A stretch of DNA of 64,000 nt from DATCMA01 sp036563645 (lineage in GTDB: Bacteria; Actinomycetota; Actinomycetes; Mycobacteriales; Micromonosporaceae). Both the position numbers and the translations under genes were made by a program. The stretch covers positions 13,868 to 77,867 of the forward strand of contig DATCMA010000018.1 of the NCBI GenBank assembly GCA_036563645.1, in the 5' to 3' direction. The notes beneath the pieces were generated by a model. That model saw only the letters and a program-made list of their open reading frames with translations. It was not told the DNA's origin and ran no database searches. This document shows positions 47,014-55,704 of this stretch, one piece after another (position 1 is the stretch's first letter; each line of letters opens with the position of its first letter).

Positions 47014-48571
47014 AGACCGCCTCCACCCACCACCGCCCCGTGGCGAGCGACAGCAACAGCGCCGTCCCGTCGGCGAGGCCCACTTGGAGACGAGCCCGAC
47101 GCCGCGCCTCCTCCGGCGCCCACCACCGCTCGTCCAGCGGCCACGGACCGGACCAGCTGACGACCGCCACCGGCTCCTCACCGGACACCTCGACCCGGGC
47201 GGGCGTGCCGCTGAGTTCGAGTCGGGCGGTCACCGCGAGCGGTGCGCCGGTGGTGTCGTAGACCGCCGCGGGGAGCGGTGTGGGCAGCACCAGCGCCGGT
47301 GCCGGGGGTGGTAAGCGTCCGGGCCACGGGGGCGTGCTCGGGCGCGCGGGGGAACGCTCGTCGCCCCACGGCACGAGCCGCACCTGGTCCCCCGGGGACC
47401 GACCACCGCCGAGCACCGCGGTGACCACCGCCTCGGGCCCGAGGAGCCCTTGCACTCGGTGAAACGCCCGGTGCGCGCGTTCCCGCTCCGCCCCGACGGC
47501 GCCCCAGAGCCCAGGCTGGAGGTCGCCCTGCGCGACGATCCCGTCGGGGACGAGGCGCAGCCGGACGATGCCGGAGGTCGGCGGGGGCGGGCTGGGCGCG
47601 TCCGCGCCGCGGCGACGGCGACCGGTGAGCCACCCCTCGAGCTGCCAGCGCACCCGGTCGGCGATCGCGGCCGCGGTCAGCAGTCCGTCGTGTCGCCACA
47701 CCCGACGGAGTTCCTGCCCGTGCGCGGTGAGCGCCTCGATCGCGAGCCGGGTGCAGCCCAATCCGTGCGCGGCGAGCTGCTCGTGCAGTCGCTCAGCGAG
47801 GGACCGGGCGGCGAAGGCCGCCACGTCGACTCGATCGAGGGGGTCGTCGTAGGTGTCGGACACGTCCAGCGGGGGCGGTGGCCGGCGCGGCACGAGCGGC
47901 CGGTGATCGCGCCCCGCGGCGAGCTGGTGCGCTAGCGCCGCGTCGAATCCGAACCGCGCGAGGACATCGCCGGCAGGCAGCGCCGCGAAGTCCCCGAGAG
48001 TGCGGATCCCGAGCCGGCGAAGCAGGTCTGTCAGGGCGGGGCGGCCGAGCGCGTCGATCGGCAGCGGGGCGAGGAAGCGCGGTGTCTCTCCGGGTGGGAT
48101 GATTCGCCCCACGCGGGCCGCGAGCCCGGCTGCGAACACGCCGTCGGCGATACCGACTTGGCTCTCGACCGCGCAGGCCTGCGCGATGTGTTCGACGATC
48201 TGCTCAGCGGCCTGTTCTTCACCGCCGAAGTAGCGGGCGGGGCCGCGAGCGGCCACCGCGCAGACGCCCGGACGGAGCACCTGAACCCCGGCGGCGACCT
48301 CCTCGACGGCGGCGACCACCGGTTCAAAGGCCCGCATATCCCGACCCGGGTCATCGTCGACCAGGATCAGCGCGGGACACCGCTCTTGTGCCTCCCGGCG
48401 ACGCAGCCCTCGCCGCACCCCTTCGGCCCGGGCGGCGGGCGAGCACGCCACCACCCGATTGGCGTGGAGCACCGCGACCGGGGCCGTGGCCGGTACCCCG
48501 TCGACGATCTCGGCGGCGACCACCGGCCAGTCCGGGCACCACACCAGCAACGTGCGGACGGGACGAGTCAT
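47006..48571 (-). CDS. imuB: ImuB, inactive Y-family polymerase subunit of the mutasome
   Basis: A 521-residue Y-family-like protein that bridges the beta clamp and DnaE2. The fold is recognisable (VACSPAARAEGVRRGLRRREAQ, LDALGRP-type thumb, GIRTLGDFAALPAGDV), but the catalytic acids of the family are not in place: the N-terminus is LLVWCPDWPVVAAE instead of the acidic motif. Loss of catalysis is typical for ImuB. It overlaps imuA by 4 bp and dnaE2 by 8 bp. The C-terminal half carries the extra ImuB region. Confidence 0.93.
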   Translation of the reverse strand: MTRPVRTLLVWCPDWPVVAAEIVDGVPATAPVAVLHANRVVACSPAARAEGVRRGLRRREAQERCPALILVDDDPGRDMRAFEPVVAAVEEVAAGVQVLRPGVCAVAARGPARYFGGEEQAAEQIVEHIAQACAVESQVGIADGVFAAGLAARVGRIIPPGETPRFLAPLPIDALGRPALTDLLRRLGIRTLGDFAALPAGDVLARFGFDAALAHQLAAGRDHRPLVPRRPPPPLDVSDTYDDPLDRVDVAAFAARSLAERLHEQLAAHGLGCTRLAIEALTAHGQELRRVWRHDGLLTAAAIADRVRWQLEGWLTGRRRRGADAPSPPPPTSGIVRLRLVPDGIVAQGDLQPGLWGAVGAERERAHRAFHRVQGLLGPEAVVTAVLGGGRSPGDQVRLVPWGDERSPARPSTPPWPGRLPPPAPALVLPTPLPAAVYDTTGAPLAVTARLELSGTPARVEVSGEEPVAVVSWSGPWPLDERWWAPEEARRRARLQVGLADGTALLLSLATGRWWVEAVYD

Positions 48572-49305
48572 GCCGCGCCACCGACCACCCGGAGGGACGC
48601 GCGGCGCGCCGGGGGACGGGAGGGGGCCGCGGCCACCGTCGCCGTATCGCCCGGCAGCCAGATCCGCGCCTCTCGCGGCTGAGCCGCCGCACCTCGACCG
48701 CACGCGGAGACGGTGAGCTGGCGCCGGCGCAGCCGTCCTCGCCCTCGTCCCAGCCCTTCCCACACGCTCCGCACCACCCGCAGCGTGACGTCAGCCCGCT
48801 CCCAGTCGCCGTAGGGGACGAGAACGGCGCCGCGCTGCCGAGCGCGGGCCGCGAGCCGGGTGGCGACCGACGCGGTCACCCCGGGTGGGACCGCGGCGAC
48901 GACGACGTCCACGCCGTCGATGAGGGCGGCGACCACGGTGGCCCACTCCGGTCCGGGATAGGGCACGAGGGCGACGCGCTCAAGCGCGATCCCCAGCTCG
49001 GCGGCGGCGACCGCGCCAAACGTGGGGACGCCGACCACGGCGCACCAGGCCCCGGCGCGGGAGGCCTCCGCGAGGAGCGCGAGCACCAGCGAGCTGCCGC
49101 CGCTGCGCGCGGGACGGCCGGGTACGACCGAGACGGTGCTGCCTCGGCGAAGGCCGCGGTGGGGCAGCAGGTCGCTCAGCTCGGGCAAGACCGGGAGGAT
49201 CTGCCCGGTCGACGCGCTCGCTGGCCGTACCAGGCCGTCCGCTACCGCGGGCAGTTCCGATACGGCGGACAGCGCGGTGGCTCCGACCACCCGCCGGCTC
49301 GTCAT
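48568..49305 (-). CDS. imuA: ImuA, RecA-like mutasome accessory protein
   Basis: A 245-residue protein related to the RecA/SulA fold that works with ImuB and DnaE2. The region LRRGSTVSVVPGRPARSGGSSLVLALLAEA stands where RecA has its P-loop, but the Walker A Lys is not evident. I chose the ATG at 49305 (GGGGG upstream); a GTG at 49374 would add 23 residues but lies very close to an AT-rich palindrome that looks like an operator. The stop overlaps imuB by 4 bp. Confidence 0.85.
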   Translation of the reverse strand: MTSRRVVGATALSAVSELPAVADGLVRPASASTGQILPVLPELSDLLPHRGLRRGSTVSVVPGRPARSGGSSLVLALLAEASRAGAWCAVVGVPTFGAVAAAELGIALERVALVPYPGPEWATVVAALIDGVDVVVAAVPPGVTASVATRLAARARQRGAVLVPYGDWERADVTLRVVRSVWEGLGRGRGRLRRRQLTVSACGRGAAAQPREARIWLPGDTATVAAAPSRPPARRASLRVVGGAA

Positions 49306-49383
49306 CGCACCCCCGGGTCGCTTCGGTGTCGTCACAGTGCTCACGTGCGTCGCTGTTCGGTGTCTCGCCGTCACTAATCTGGA

Positions 49384-49399
49384 AATTTATGGATAAATT
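49384..49399. promoter_or_regulatory. AT-rich perfect palindrome upstream of imuA
   Basis: AATTTAT-GG-ATAAATT, 7-bp arms, lies 79-94 bp before the imuA ATG. It is strikingly AT-rich for this genome and is not a LexA box. A second inverted repeat, GGCACA-GA-TGTGCC, follows at 49411-49424. Operator function is inferred. Confidence 0.5.
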
Positions 49400-49489
49400 G
49401 GACTAGCCAGGGCACAGATGTGCCACCATCCGTGCCTCACCAGAGACAGATCAGGCCACGGTCACCGCCCTCGCTCTCCGCCGCCGCGG

Positions 49490-49939
49490 TTAGGACAGCG
49501 CCGCGCCCTCGTCGCGCCCAGGCTGGCGCGCGCGACCGAGCGCCTCCTCCACCAAAGCCACGAACTGTTCGGCCGCGCGGAGCAGATCGTCGGCCTCACG
49601 AGTGGTCACCACGTTGCGGATCCCCGCCTCGGCGGCGGCTCGCTTGCTCGCCGCAGCCGCGAAGAACCACGCCCACTCGTGGAACTCGGGAGCCACCATC
49701 CCGAGCAAGGTCCAGACGCTGGTGACCCGGCTCCGCTTGCCGGGCGCGGGACGCGCGCGGGCGGCGAGCACCGCCGCCGCGGCACGCAGCGCCGCCACGT
49801 GGGCGGTCGCATAGCGCAGCCCATCGGACTGGGTCACCGCCGCCTCCGCTAGCCCTCGCCGCGCGCTGGCAAGCAGCTGGGCGGGGGTGCGCTGGGGCAG
49901 CACATGGGCCGGCACCGTGGGAGCCGAACTGGTCGACAT
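49490..49939 (-). CDS. SAV_6107-like HEPN-domain protein
   Basis: A 149-residue all-helical protein resembling the SAV_6107 family of actinobacterial HEPN proteins, which often adjoin dnaE2/imu genes. The core runs from QLLASARRGLAEAA to EQFVALVEEALGRA. The Arg-x4-6-His nuclease motif of active HEPN RNases is not obvious, so it may bind nucleotides or proteins rather than cut RNA. The ATG at 49939 is preceded by GGAGAG. It is 184 bp upstream of imuA on the same strand and may be co-induced. Confidence 0.8.
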   Translation of the reverse strand: MSTSSAPTVPAHVLPQRTPAQLLASARRGLAEAAVTQSDGLRYATAHVAALRAAAAVLAARARPAPGKRSRVTSVWTLLGMVAPEFHEWAWFFAAAASKRAAAEAGIRNVVTTREADDLLRAAEQFVALVEEALGRARQPGRDEGAALS

Positions 49940-50297
49940 AGGACTCTCCTCCGCATCGTCGCCGAGGTCGGTGCCGTGCGGCTTCGATGGGCTCCGAACC
50001 CGCACGGACGTCGAGGTCGAAGAGCCCGCCTACGGAGGAAGACGCGGCGGTGCGAGCCGGCCGGGTGGCATGCTTCCCCACATCCACCCGGCCGGCGACG
50101 CCGGTAGGCCCGCTGCCCGCCGCCGGGGGTCGAAGCGGCGGACAGCGGCCCACCTCTGGGCACCGGACCCGCGACGTCCGGAACCCGGTGCGGTCCGCGG
50201 AACCGCACCCCCCCGGAAAGCCGCGTCGCGACTCGCCGCTTCCGGGAGCTGACACGAGTGCCGACCCGCCCGGGCCGCGATAATGACCTCCAGCGAA
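49940..50297 (-). other. Gene-free, structured interval between the HEPN gene and the LexA box
   Basis: 358 bp with no convincing gene on either strand. It holds a perfect 13-bp inverted repeat (50056-50068 and 50084-50096, 15-nt loop). It would be the 5' leader of the HEPN transcript if that starts at the LexA-controlled promoter. It could also be a small RNA. Confidence 0.35.
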
Positions 50298-50313
50298 TCG
50301 AACACTCGTTCGA
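50298..50313. promoter_or_regulatory. Perfect LexA (SOS) box
   Basis: TCGAAC-ACTC-GTTCGA matches the actinobacterial LexA consensus at every conserved position. It lies 359 bp before the HEPN start (minus strand) and 112 bp before the EamA gene (plus strand). Given the mutasome genes beyond HEPN, control of the minus-strand unit is more likely. Confidence 0.8.
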
Positions 50314-50412
50314 ACCGTCAGAGACAGTACACCGCGCCGCCTGCAAAAACGCAACGTCATCCCGCTGAGAAGTTCCCCGCATCGGCGGAATCGCCCTACC
50401 CGCCGCACCCGA

Positions 50413-50418
50413 TACCCT
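50413..50418 (+). promoter_or_regulatory. Likely -10 element of a leaderless EamA transcript
   Basis: TACCCT followed by 6 nt and the GTG at 50425. No ribosome binding site is visible. Confidence 0.45.
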
Positions 50419-50424
50419 CACCCG

Positions 50425-51438
50425 GTGGCTACCCGACGACCGCTCCTCGGACTCGCGATGGTGCTCTCGGCGAGTCTGCTCTTCGCGGTCAATGGCACCG
50501 TGTCAAAACTGGTGCTCCGCGCCGGACTCACGCCGCCGCAGCTCACCCTGCTACGCGCCGCCGGAGCCGCGATCGGGCTCCTCGCGCTGAGCGTGGTGCT
50601 CCGCCCCGGCATCCGCCGGCTACGGGTCACCGCGGGCGAGCTGCCCCTGCTCATCGGGTACGGCTTGGCCGGCTTCTTCCTCGTGCCCCTGCTCTACTTC
50701 GTGGCGATCTCCCGGCTACCGGTGGGGATCGCGCTGCTCCTCGAATACACCGCGCCGCTGCTCGTCACGCTCTGGGCGCGCGTCGTCCAGCGACAGCGGG
50801 TCCGCCGCCGGATCTGGATCGGTCTCGCGCTCAGCCTCACCGGCCTCGCCGGCATCGCCGAGATCTGGCGCGGATTCACCCTCGACGGGCTCGGCGCGCT
50901 GGCCGGCGGGGGTGCCGCCGTCCTGCTCGCCTGTTACTACCTGCTCGGCGCCCGCGGGGTGGCCCAGCGCGACACGCTCTCGCTGACCACGTGGGCGTTC
51001 GGGACCGCCGCGGTAGCCGGGCTCATCACCCAGGCGATCGGCATCAATGCCGGTGGCTGGGCGCCGTTGACCGCCGACACGGGCGGAGTCCCCGTACCGG
51101 TGCTGTGCGCCTACGTGGTGGTCCTCGGCTCGATCGCGCCGTACCTCTTGCTGGCCGCCGCGCTGCGCCACCTCCCCGCGACCAGCGTGAGCATCATCGG
51201 CATGATTGAGCCCGTGATCGCCGCAGCTGTCGCCTGGCTCGTCCTCGGCGCCAGCGAAGCGCTCACCACCGGGCAACTACTCGGCGGAGCGCTCGTGCTC
51301 ACCGGAGTAGCCCTGGCCGAGACCGCGCGCCTCGCATCCGCGCCCCCACAACGTCCCCCGCTGCCTCCCGCGGGAGGCCGACCGGCGGGGATAGTCACTG
51401 TTGGCGGCGTCACGGAGCGGAAGCCACTGGCCAGATGA
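50425..51438 (+). CDS. EamA-family (DMT superfamily) transporter
   Basis: A 337-residue inner-membrane protein with ten transmembrane helices in two EamA repeats of about 135 residues each. Helices begin at LLGLAMVLSASLLFAVNG and end at LLGGALVLTGVALAETARL. A Pro/Arg-rich tail follows. Substrates in this family include metabolites, amino acids and purines, and cannot be told here. The ATSVSIIGMIEPVIAAAVAW segment in the second repeat is typical. The gene starts at a probably leaderless GTG. Confidence 0.9.
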   Translation: MATRRPLLGLAMVLSASLLFAVNGTVSKLVLRAGLTPPQLTLLRAAGAAIGLLALSVVLRPGIRRLRVTAGELPLLIGYGLAGFFLVPLLYFVAISRLPVGIALLLEYTAPLLVTLWARVVQRQRVRRRIWIGLALSLTGLAGIAEIWRGFTLDGLGALAGGGAAVLLACYYLLGARGVAQRDTLSLTTWAFGTAAVAGLITQAIGINAGGWAPLTADTGGVPVPVLCAYVVVLGSIAPYLLLAAALRHLPATSVSIIGMIEPVIAAAVAWLVLGASEALTTGQLLGGALVLTGVALAETARLASAPPQRPPLPPAGGRPAGIVTVGGVTERKPLAR

Positions 51439-51530
51439 CAGGTCACCGACCGGGTCACTGAGCCGCTCGCGCCGCTGGACGCCCAGGGCGCGATGTCCCT
51501 CAGGCACTGGACGGATCACGGAGGAGAGGC

Positions 51531-52049
51531 ATGGACACCGAGGCGAGGGAGAAGGACGACCTGTCCCAGCACCCCAACATCCGCGCGGTGCAGGACGCGC
51601 TGGACAACGCGGGCGCCCGGGACGCTTCCGGAGCGCCGTGTCAGGTCCGCGTACTCGACGAGGAGGTGCCCACCGCGGCCGCGGCGGCCGCGGCACTCGG
51701 TGTCGACGTTGGGCAGATCGTCAAGTCGCTCATCTTCGAAGTCGACGGCGAACCCCTGCTCGTGCTCACCTCTGGGGCGCACCAGGTCAACACCGACCGC
51801 GTCGCGATGACCCTCGGGGTACCCCGGGTGCGACGGGCCACGCTCCCCTTCGTCCGCGAGCACACCGGCCAGCCCATCGGCGGGGTCGCTCCGCTCGGGC
51901 ACCCCAAGCCGATCCGCACGCTGGTCGATATCGCGCTGGCGGCCTACGACGAGATCTGGGCCGCCGGTGGCGTGCCCCGGGCGGTCTTCTCCACGACCTA
52001 CCAGGAGCTGCTGCGCATCACCGGCGGGACCCCCACAGAGGTGGAGTGA
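51531..52049 (+). CDS. YbaK/EbsC-family aminoacyl-tRNA deacylase
   Basis: A 172-residue protein with the YbaK/ProX fold that hydrolyses mischarged tRNAs, typically Cys-tRNA-Pro. Features are AALGVDVGQIVKSLIFEVDG (with the conserved Lys), a variant of the GG-P segment in TGQPIGGVAPLGHP and the closing VFSTTYQELLRITGG. Exact specificity within the family is uncertain. It lies alone on the plus strand between the transporter and a GNAT gene. Confidence 0.9.
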   Translation: MDTEAREKDDLSQHPNIRAVQDALDNAGARDASGAPCQVRVLDEEVPTAAAAAAALGVDVGQIVKSLIFEVDGEPLLVLTSGAHQVNTDRVAMTLGVPRVRRATLPFVREHTGQPIGGVAPLGHPKPIRTLVDIALAAYDEIWAAGGVPRAVFSTTYQELLRITGGTPTEVE

Positions 52050-52158
52050 CGACACGAAGGGGGGGTGGTGTTTCCGCGCGAGTCGCGTACCGTCACCGGC
52101 GAGCGCCACAGCGCCCATTCGTCAGCGCACAGGAGCCACACGTGAGGAGCGGATATCC

Positions 52159-52731
52159 ATGAGGCTGGTGCCGTGGCAGCCGGAAGATCTCGCGCGGCGG
52201 CTCGACGACGTCCTCGAAGTCTACGGCGAGGCGATGGGCTACCCCGATGAGCTGCTGGAAGCACGTCGCGGATATATCGCCTCCCACGTACGCCGACCCG
52301 GCTTCCGAGCGGTCGCCACGCTCACCAACGACGGGCAACTGGCCGGCTTCGGGTACGGCTATACCTCGATGCCGGGACAGTGGTGGCACGACCAGGTACG
52401 CGCCCGGTTGGACGAGGCGGCCCGCCAACGATGGCTCACCGACTGTTTCGAAGTGGTCGAGCTGCACGTCCGCCCCGCCGTCCAAGGGCACGGGCTCGGC
52501 GACCGTCAGCTGCGGGCCCTGCTGGCCATGGCGCCCGGCTCGACCACCCTGCTCTCCACCCCCGAAGCCGACGAGCGGACGTCGCGCGCCTGGCGGCTCT
52601 ACCGCCGCTACCACTTCGTCGACGTGCTCCGCGACTTCTACTTCCCCGGCGATCATCGGGCGTTCGCGGTGTTAGGACGGGATCTGCCGCTGTCGCCACG
52701 CGATCAGGCCGGTCGCCAGGTCACGGGCTGA
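52159..52731 (+). CDS. GNAT-family N-acetyltransferase
   Basis: A 190-residue acetyl-CoA-dependent acetyltransferase. The core motif A is VVELHVRPAVQGHGLGDRQLRALLA, with the QGHGLG pyrophosphate loop. The C-terminal RAWRLYRRYHFVDVLRDFYFPG completes the fold. The substrate is unknown. The ATG at 52159 follows GAGGAG; the frame extends upstream without features. It is convergent with the phosphatidyltransferase gene. Confidence 0.88.
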   Translation: MRLVPWQPEDLARRLDDVLEVYGEAMGYPDELLEARRGYIASHVRRPGFRAVATLTNDGQLAGFGYGYTSMPGQWWHDQVRARLDEAARQRWLTDCFEVVELHVRPAVQGHGLGDRQLRALLAMAPGSTTLLSTPEADERTSRAWRLYRRYHFVDVLRDFYFPGDHRAFAVLGRDLPLSPRDQAGRQVTG

Positions 52732-52824
52732 TGGCCGCCACGGCGGCTCTCCCGGGAGCCCCGCCCACCCCGCTTGGGGCGAGTCGCCCTCGGGAGTGGG
52801 GTCGTGGTGGAGCCGAGGAGGCCG

Positions 52825-53505
52825 TCAGCCCAGCGAGCTGCGCACCGCGGCGAACAGCTGACCGAAGCCGACGAGGCTAACCAGCAGCCAGATGATGACC
52901 ACGAGCGTGGCGATACCCGGGGTGAGATCGGCTTGGATGAGCCCGCCCACCCCCGTCACCACGAAACCGATCAACGTGATGCCGACCCGGGTCGGCCGCT
53001 CGCCGATGGTCACTGTGCCGATCTCCCGCATCCCCGCCGCTGCCGCGCGGGCCCGCACGTATTCGTGCAGCGCAGAGAGCCCACCCGCCGCCACGACGAC
53101 CGGCCCGATCGCCCCGAGCAGCCAGAACGCGGTGAGCCAGGCGGCTTCTCCGATCCGGTCGGCGAGGGAGTCATAGACGTAGCCAAGCCGGCTGCTGCGA
53201 CCGGTGGTCACCGCGATCGCACCGTCGACGGTGTCCGCCAACGCGGAGAAGATCACCAATGCCGCACCGAGAAAACTGCCGTACGGCGGCTGGGTGACGC
53301 TCCACGGCACGGCGAGACAGAGCAGCAGCCCCACGACGGTGACGGCGGTGGGCCCGACCCGCAGCCGGGCCAGCACGCTGCCGATCGCGTACGCCAACCG
53401 CAGCCAGCCGCCCACGGCGGGGGTCGCGAATCGGGGATCGAATCCGCCGTGCAGCCGCGCCCACGTCGTCGCGTACTCGTCCCAGTTCAGTCTGGTCCTC
53501 ATCAC
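52825..53505 (-). CDS. CDP-alcohol phosphatidyltransferase family membrane protein
   Basis: A 226-residue membrane enzyme with about six helices that joins a CDP-linked alcohol to an acceptor alcohol. The signature is present as DTVDGAIAV, then a Gly, then DSLAD; all four aspartates and the glycines are there. The usual Ala-Arg pair after DGxx is Ala-Val. The acceptor is unknown. Its stop is 93 bp from the GNAT stop, and metF lies upstream in the same direction with a 35-bp gap. Confidence 0.87.
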   Translation of the reverse strand: MMRTRLNWDEYATTWARLHGGFDPRFATPAVGGWLRLAYAIGSVLARLRVGPTAVTVVGLLLCLAVPWSVTQPPYGSFLGAALVIFSALADTVDGAIAVTTGRSSRLGYVYDSLADRIGEAAWLTAFWLLGAIGPVVVAAGGLSALHEYVRARAAAAGMREIGTVTIGERPTRVGITLIGFVVTGVGGLIQADLTPGIATLVVIIWLLVSLVGFGQLFAAVRSSLG

Positions 53506-53540
53506 CGATCAACTGCGCGACGCCCCGGGAGGTATCGGCG

Positions 53541-54458
53541 TCACCTCCTCTCCCCCACGCCGAGGTTCCGCCAGACCTCACGGGTCGCGGTCGATCGGTT
53601 GAAGGTGATGAAGTGGATGCCGGGGACCCCTTCGTCGAGCAAGCGCTGACACATCTCGCTGCAGTGCTCGATCCCGAGCTGGCGTACCGCCTCGGGGTCG
53701 TCGGCGACACGTTCGAAGCGGGCGGCCAACGCCGGGGGGAACGGCGCCCCGGAGAGCTGTTCCGCCCGCTCGATGGTCGCCATCTTCGTCACGGGCATGA
53801 CCCCCGCGATGATCGGCGTATCGCATCCGTGCGCCGCCACCCGATCCCGGAGACGGAGGTAGTCCTCGACATCGAAGAACATCTGGGTGATCGCGAAATC
53901 GGCACCAGCGCGGCACTTACGGACAAAGTAGGCGGTGTCGCTGGCGATGTCGGGGGAGCGCGGATGCTTGTAGGGGAAGGCGGCGACCCCCACGCTGAAG
54001 TCGCCGGACTCCTTCACCAGCCGCACCAACTCCTCGGCGTAGCGCAGCCCTTCCGGGTGGGGGACCCACTCCCCCATCGGGTTGCCCGGCGGGTCACCCC
54101 GCAGCGCGAGGACGTTGCGCACACCCGCGGCGGCGAACCGGCCGATGACGTTGCGCAGTTCCGCGACGGAGTGGTTGACCGCCGTCAGGTGCGCCATGGG
54201 CAGCAGGGTCGTCTCCGTGGCGATCCGTTCGGTGAGCGCGACGGTGGTGTCGCGGGTCGAGCCACCGGCACCGTAGGTGATGGACACGAACGACGGCCGC
54301 AACGGCTCCAGCTCCCGAATCGTCCGCCACAGCAGACGCTCCCCCTCGGGAGTCTTCGGTGGGAAAAACTCGAATGAGAACGTCGGGCGTCCGCGGCGGA
54401 TCAGCTCACCCACCGACGGCCGACGGCCCGGAAGAACGGAAGGGAGACCGAGCGCCAC
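53541..54458 (-). CDS. metF: Methylenetetrahydrofolate reductase
   Basis: Reduces 5,10-methylene-THF to 5-methyl-THF for methionine synthesis, using FAD. The 305-residue TIM-barrel protein has PTFSFEFFPPKTPEGERLLW with the catalytic Glu, SITYGAGGSTRD, LALRGDPP and CRAGADFAITQMFFD. The GTG at 54458 has TACAGT 6 nt upstream. In M. tuberculosis a related protein (Rv2172c) holds the same position beside the polyprenyl synthase gene. Confidence 0.94.
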   Translation of the reverse strand: MALGLPSVLPGRRPSVGELIRRGRPTFSFEFFPPKTPEGERLLWRTIRELEPLRPSFVSITYGAGGSTRDTTVALTERIATETTLLPMAHLTAVNHSVAELRNVIGRFAAAGVRNVLALRGDPPGNPMGEWVPHPEGLRYAEELVRLVKESGDFSVGVAAFPYKHPRSPDIASDTAYFVRKCRAGADFAITQMFFDVEDYLRLRDRVAAHGCDTPIIAGVMPVTKMATIERAEQLSGAPFPPALAARFERVADDPEAVRQLGIEHCSEMCQRLLDEGVPGIHFITFNRSTATREVWRNLGVGERR

Positions 54459-54464
54459 CCCGCG

Positions 54465-54470
54465 ACTGTA
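54465..54470 (-). promoter_or_regulatory. Likely -10 element of a leaderless metF transcript
   Basis: TACAGT (minus strand) ends 6 nt before the metF GTG, without a ribosome binding site. Confidence 0.45.
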
Positions 54471-54612
54471 TCGATTTCCGCTTCCGACGCCGAGTTCTTC
54501 TCACTCCGTGGCCGGTGACCAACGCCACCACACCCGATGGCCTGCTGACACGGCGCCGGCCGAGACACACCGGTGGCACCCGACGGGCCCCGCGCGACAG
54601 GACGCGACCGGC

Positions 54613-54618
54613 TAGCGT
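54613..54618 (+). promoter_or_regulatory. Likely -10 element of a leaderless polyprenyl synthase transcript
   Basis: TAGCGT with 6 nt to the GTG at 54625. Divergent from the metF element about 145 bp away. Confidence 0.4.
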
Positions 54619-54624
54619 CATGGC

Positions 54625-55704
54625 GTGACCCAAGAACCCCTCGTCCTTCCGGTCGAGCGCGCCGGACTCCGTGGCCGCATCGACAAGGCGCTCACTGTCT
54701 TCCTCGCCGACCGCCGCCGCTGGCTGCGCGACGTCGACGAGGCCCTCCTGCCGGTCGCCGAGGCGCTGGAGGCGTTCCTCGTGCGCGGCAAGCGGCTGCG
54801 CCCTGCCTTCGGGTACTGGGGGTACCGCGGCGCGGGGGGCGCGGACAGCGACGCGGTCGTCACGGCCCTGGCCTCACTGGAGTTGGTGCAGGCGAGCGCG
54901 CTGATCCACGACGATCTGATGGACCGCTCCGATACGCGGCGCGGGCGGCCCGCCATCCATCGGCAGTTCAGCGCGCAGCACCGGGCGGCTGGTTGGCGCG
55001 GCGATCCCGACGCCTTCGGCGACTCGGCCGCCATCCTCCTCGGCGACCTATGCCTGGTCTGGTCCGACGAACTGTTCTCCACCAGTGGGCTCGCCCCCGA
55101 GGCGCTGCTGCGCGCCCGCCCCGTCTTCGACGAGATGCGCGCCGAAGTGACCATCGGCCAGTACCTCGACGTCCTCACCCAAGTCACCGGGAACACCTCG
55201 CTGACGTGGGCGAGCAAGGTCGCCCGCTACAAGTCGGCCAAGTACACCGTCGAGCGGCCCCTGCTGCTGGGCGCCGCGCTCGCCGCCGCGCCCGCCGAGC
55301 TGACCGCCGCCTACTCGGCGTACGGCATGCCGTTGGGCGAGGCGTTCCAACTCCGCGACGATGTCCTCGGGGTCTTCGGCGACCCGGAGCAGACGGGCAA
55401 GCCCGCCGGCGACGACCTCCGCGAGGGCAAGCGCACCTATCTCGTCGCGGCGGCGTTCGAGGCGGCCGACCCGGCCGGCCGCGCGATCCTGGAGCGCCGC
55501 CTCGGCGATCCCGAGCTCGACGCCGCAGGCATCGACGAACTTCGGGACATCATCGCGAGCAGTGGGGCGTTGGCCCGCACCGAACGCCGCATCGAGGAGC
55601 TCACCCACACCGCGCTCGACGCGTTGTCCCACGTCGACCTCGACGACGAGGCGCGGCGCGCGCTCACCGACCTGGCGGAAGCGGCGACCCGCCGCTGGGA
55701 ATGA
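54625..55704 (+). CDS. Polyprenyl diphosphate synthase (IdsA type)
   Basis: A trans-prenyltransferase that condenses isopentenyl diphosphate with allylic diphosphates, giving GGPP or a similar chain. The 359-residue helical protein has the first Asp-rich motif in LIHDDLMDRSDTRRGRPA and the second in FQLRDDVLGVFGDP. RLRPAFGYW is the basic patch. Product length cannot be read reliably. The lycopene cyclase genes next door suggest GGPP for carotenoids. Its last 41 bp overlap the 3' end of the convergent crtYd. Confidence 0.92.
   Translation: MTQEPLVLPVERAGLRGRIDKALTVFLADRRRWLRDVDEALLPVAEALEAFLVRGKRLRPAFGYWGYRGAGGADSDAVVTALASLELVQASALIHDDLMDRSDTRRGRPAIHRQFSAQHRAAGWRGDPDAFGDSAAILLGDLCLVWSDELFSTSGLAPEALLRARPVFDEMRAEVTIGQYLDVLTQVTGNTSLTWASKVARYKSAKYTVERPLLLGAALAAAPAELTAAYSAYGMPLGEAFQLRDDVLGVFGDPEQTGKPAGDDLREGKRTYLVAAAFEAADPAGRAILERRLGDPELDAAGIDELRDIIASSGALARTERRIEELTHTALDALSHVDLDDEARRALTDLAEAATRRWE

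Noticed and set aside
50030..50305. A 91-codon minus-strand frame starting inside the LexA box
   Set aside because: No ribosome binding site, no domain and Arg/Pro-rich chance-like composition; the GTG is just the centre of the operator.
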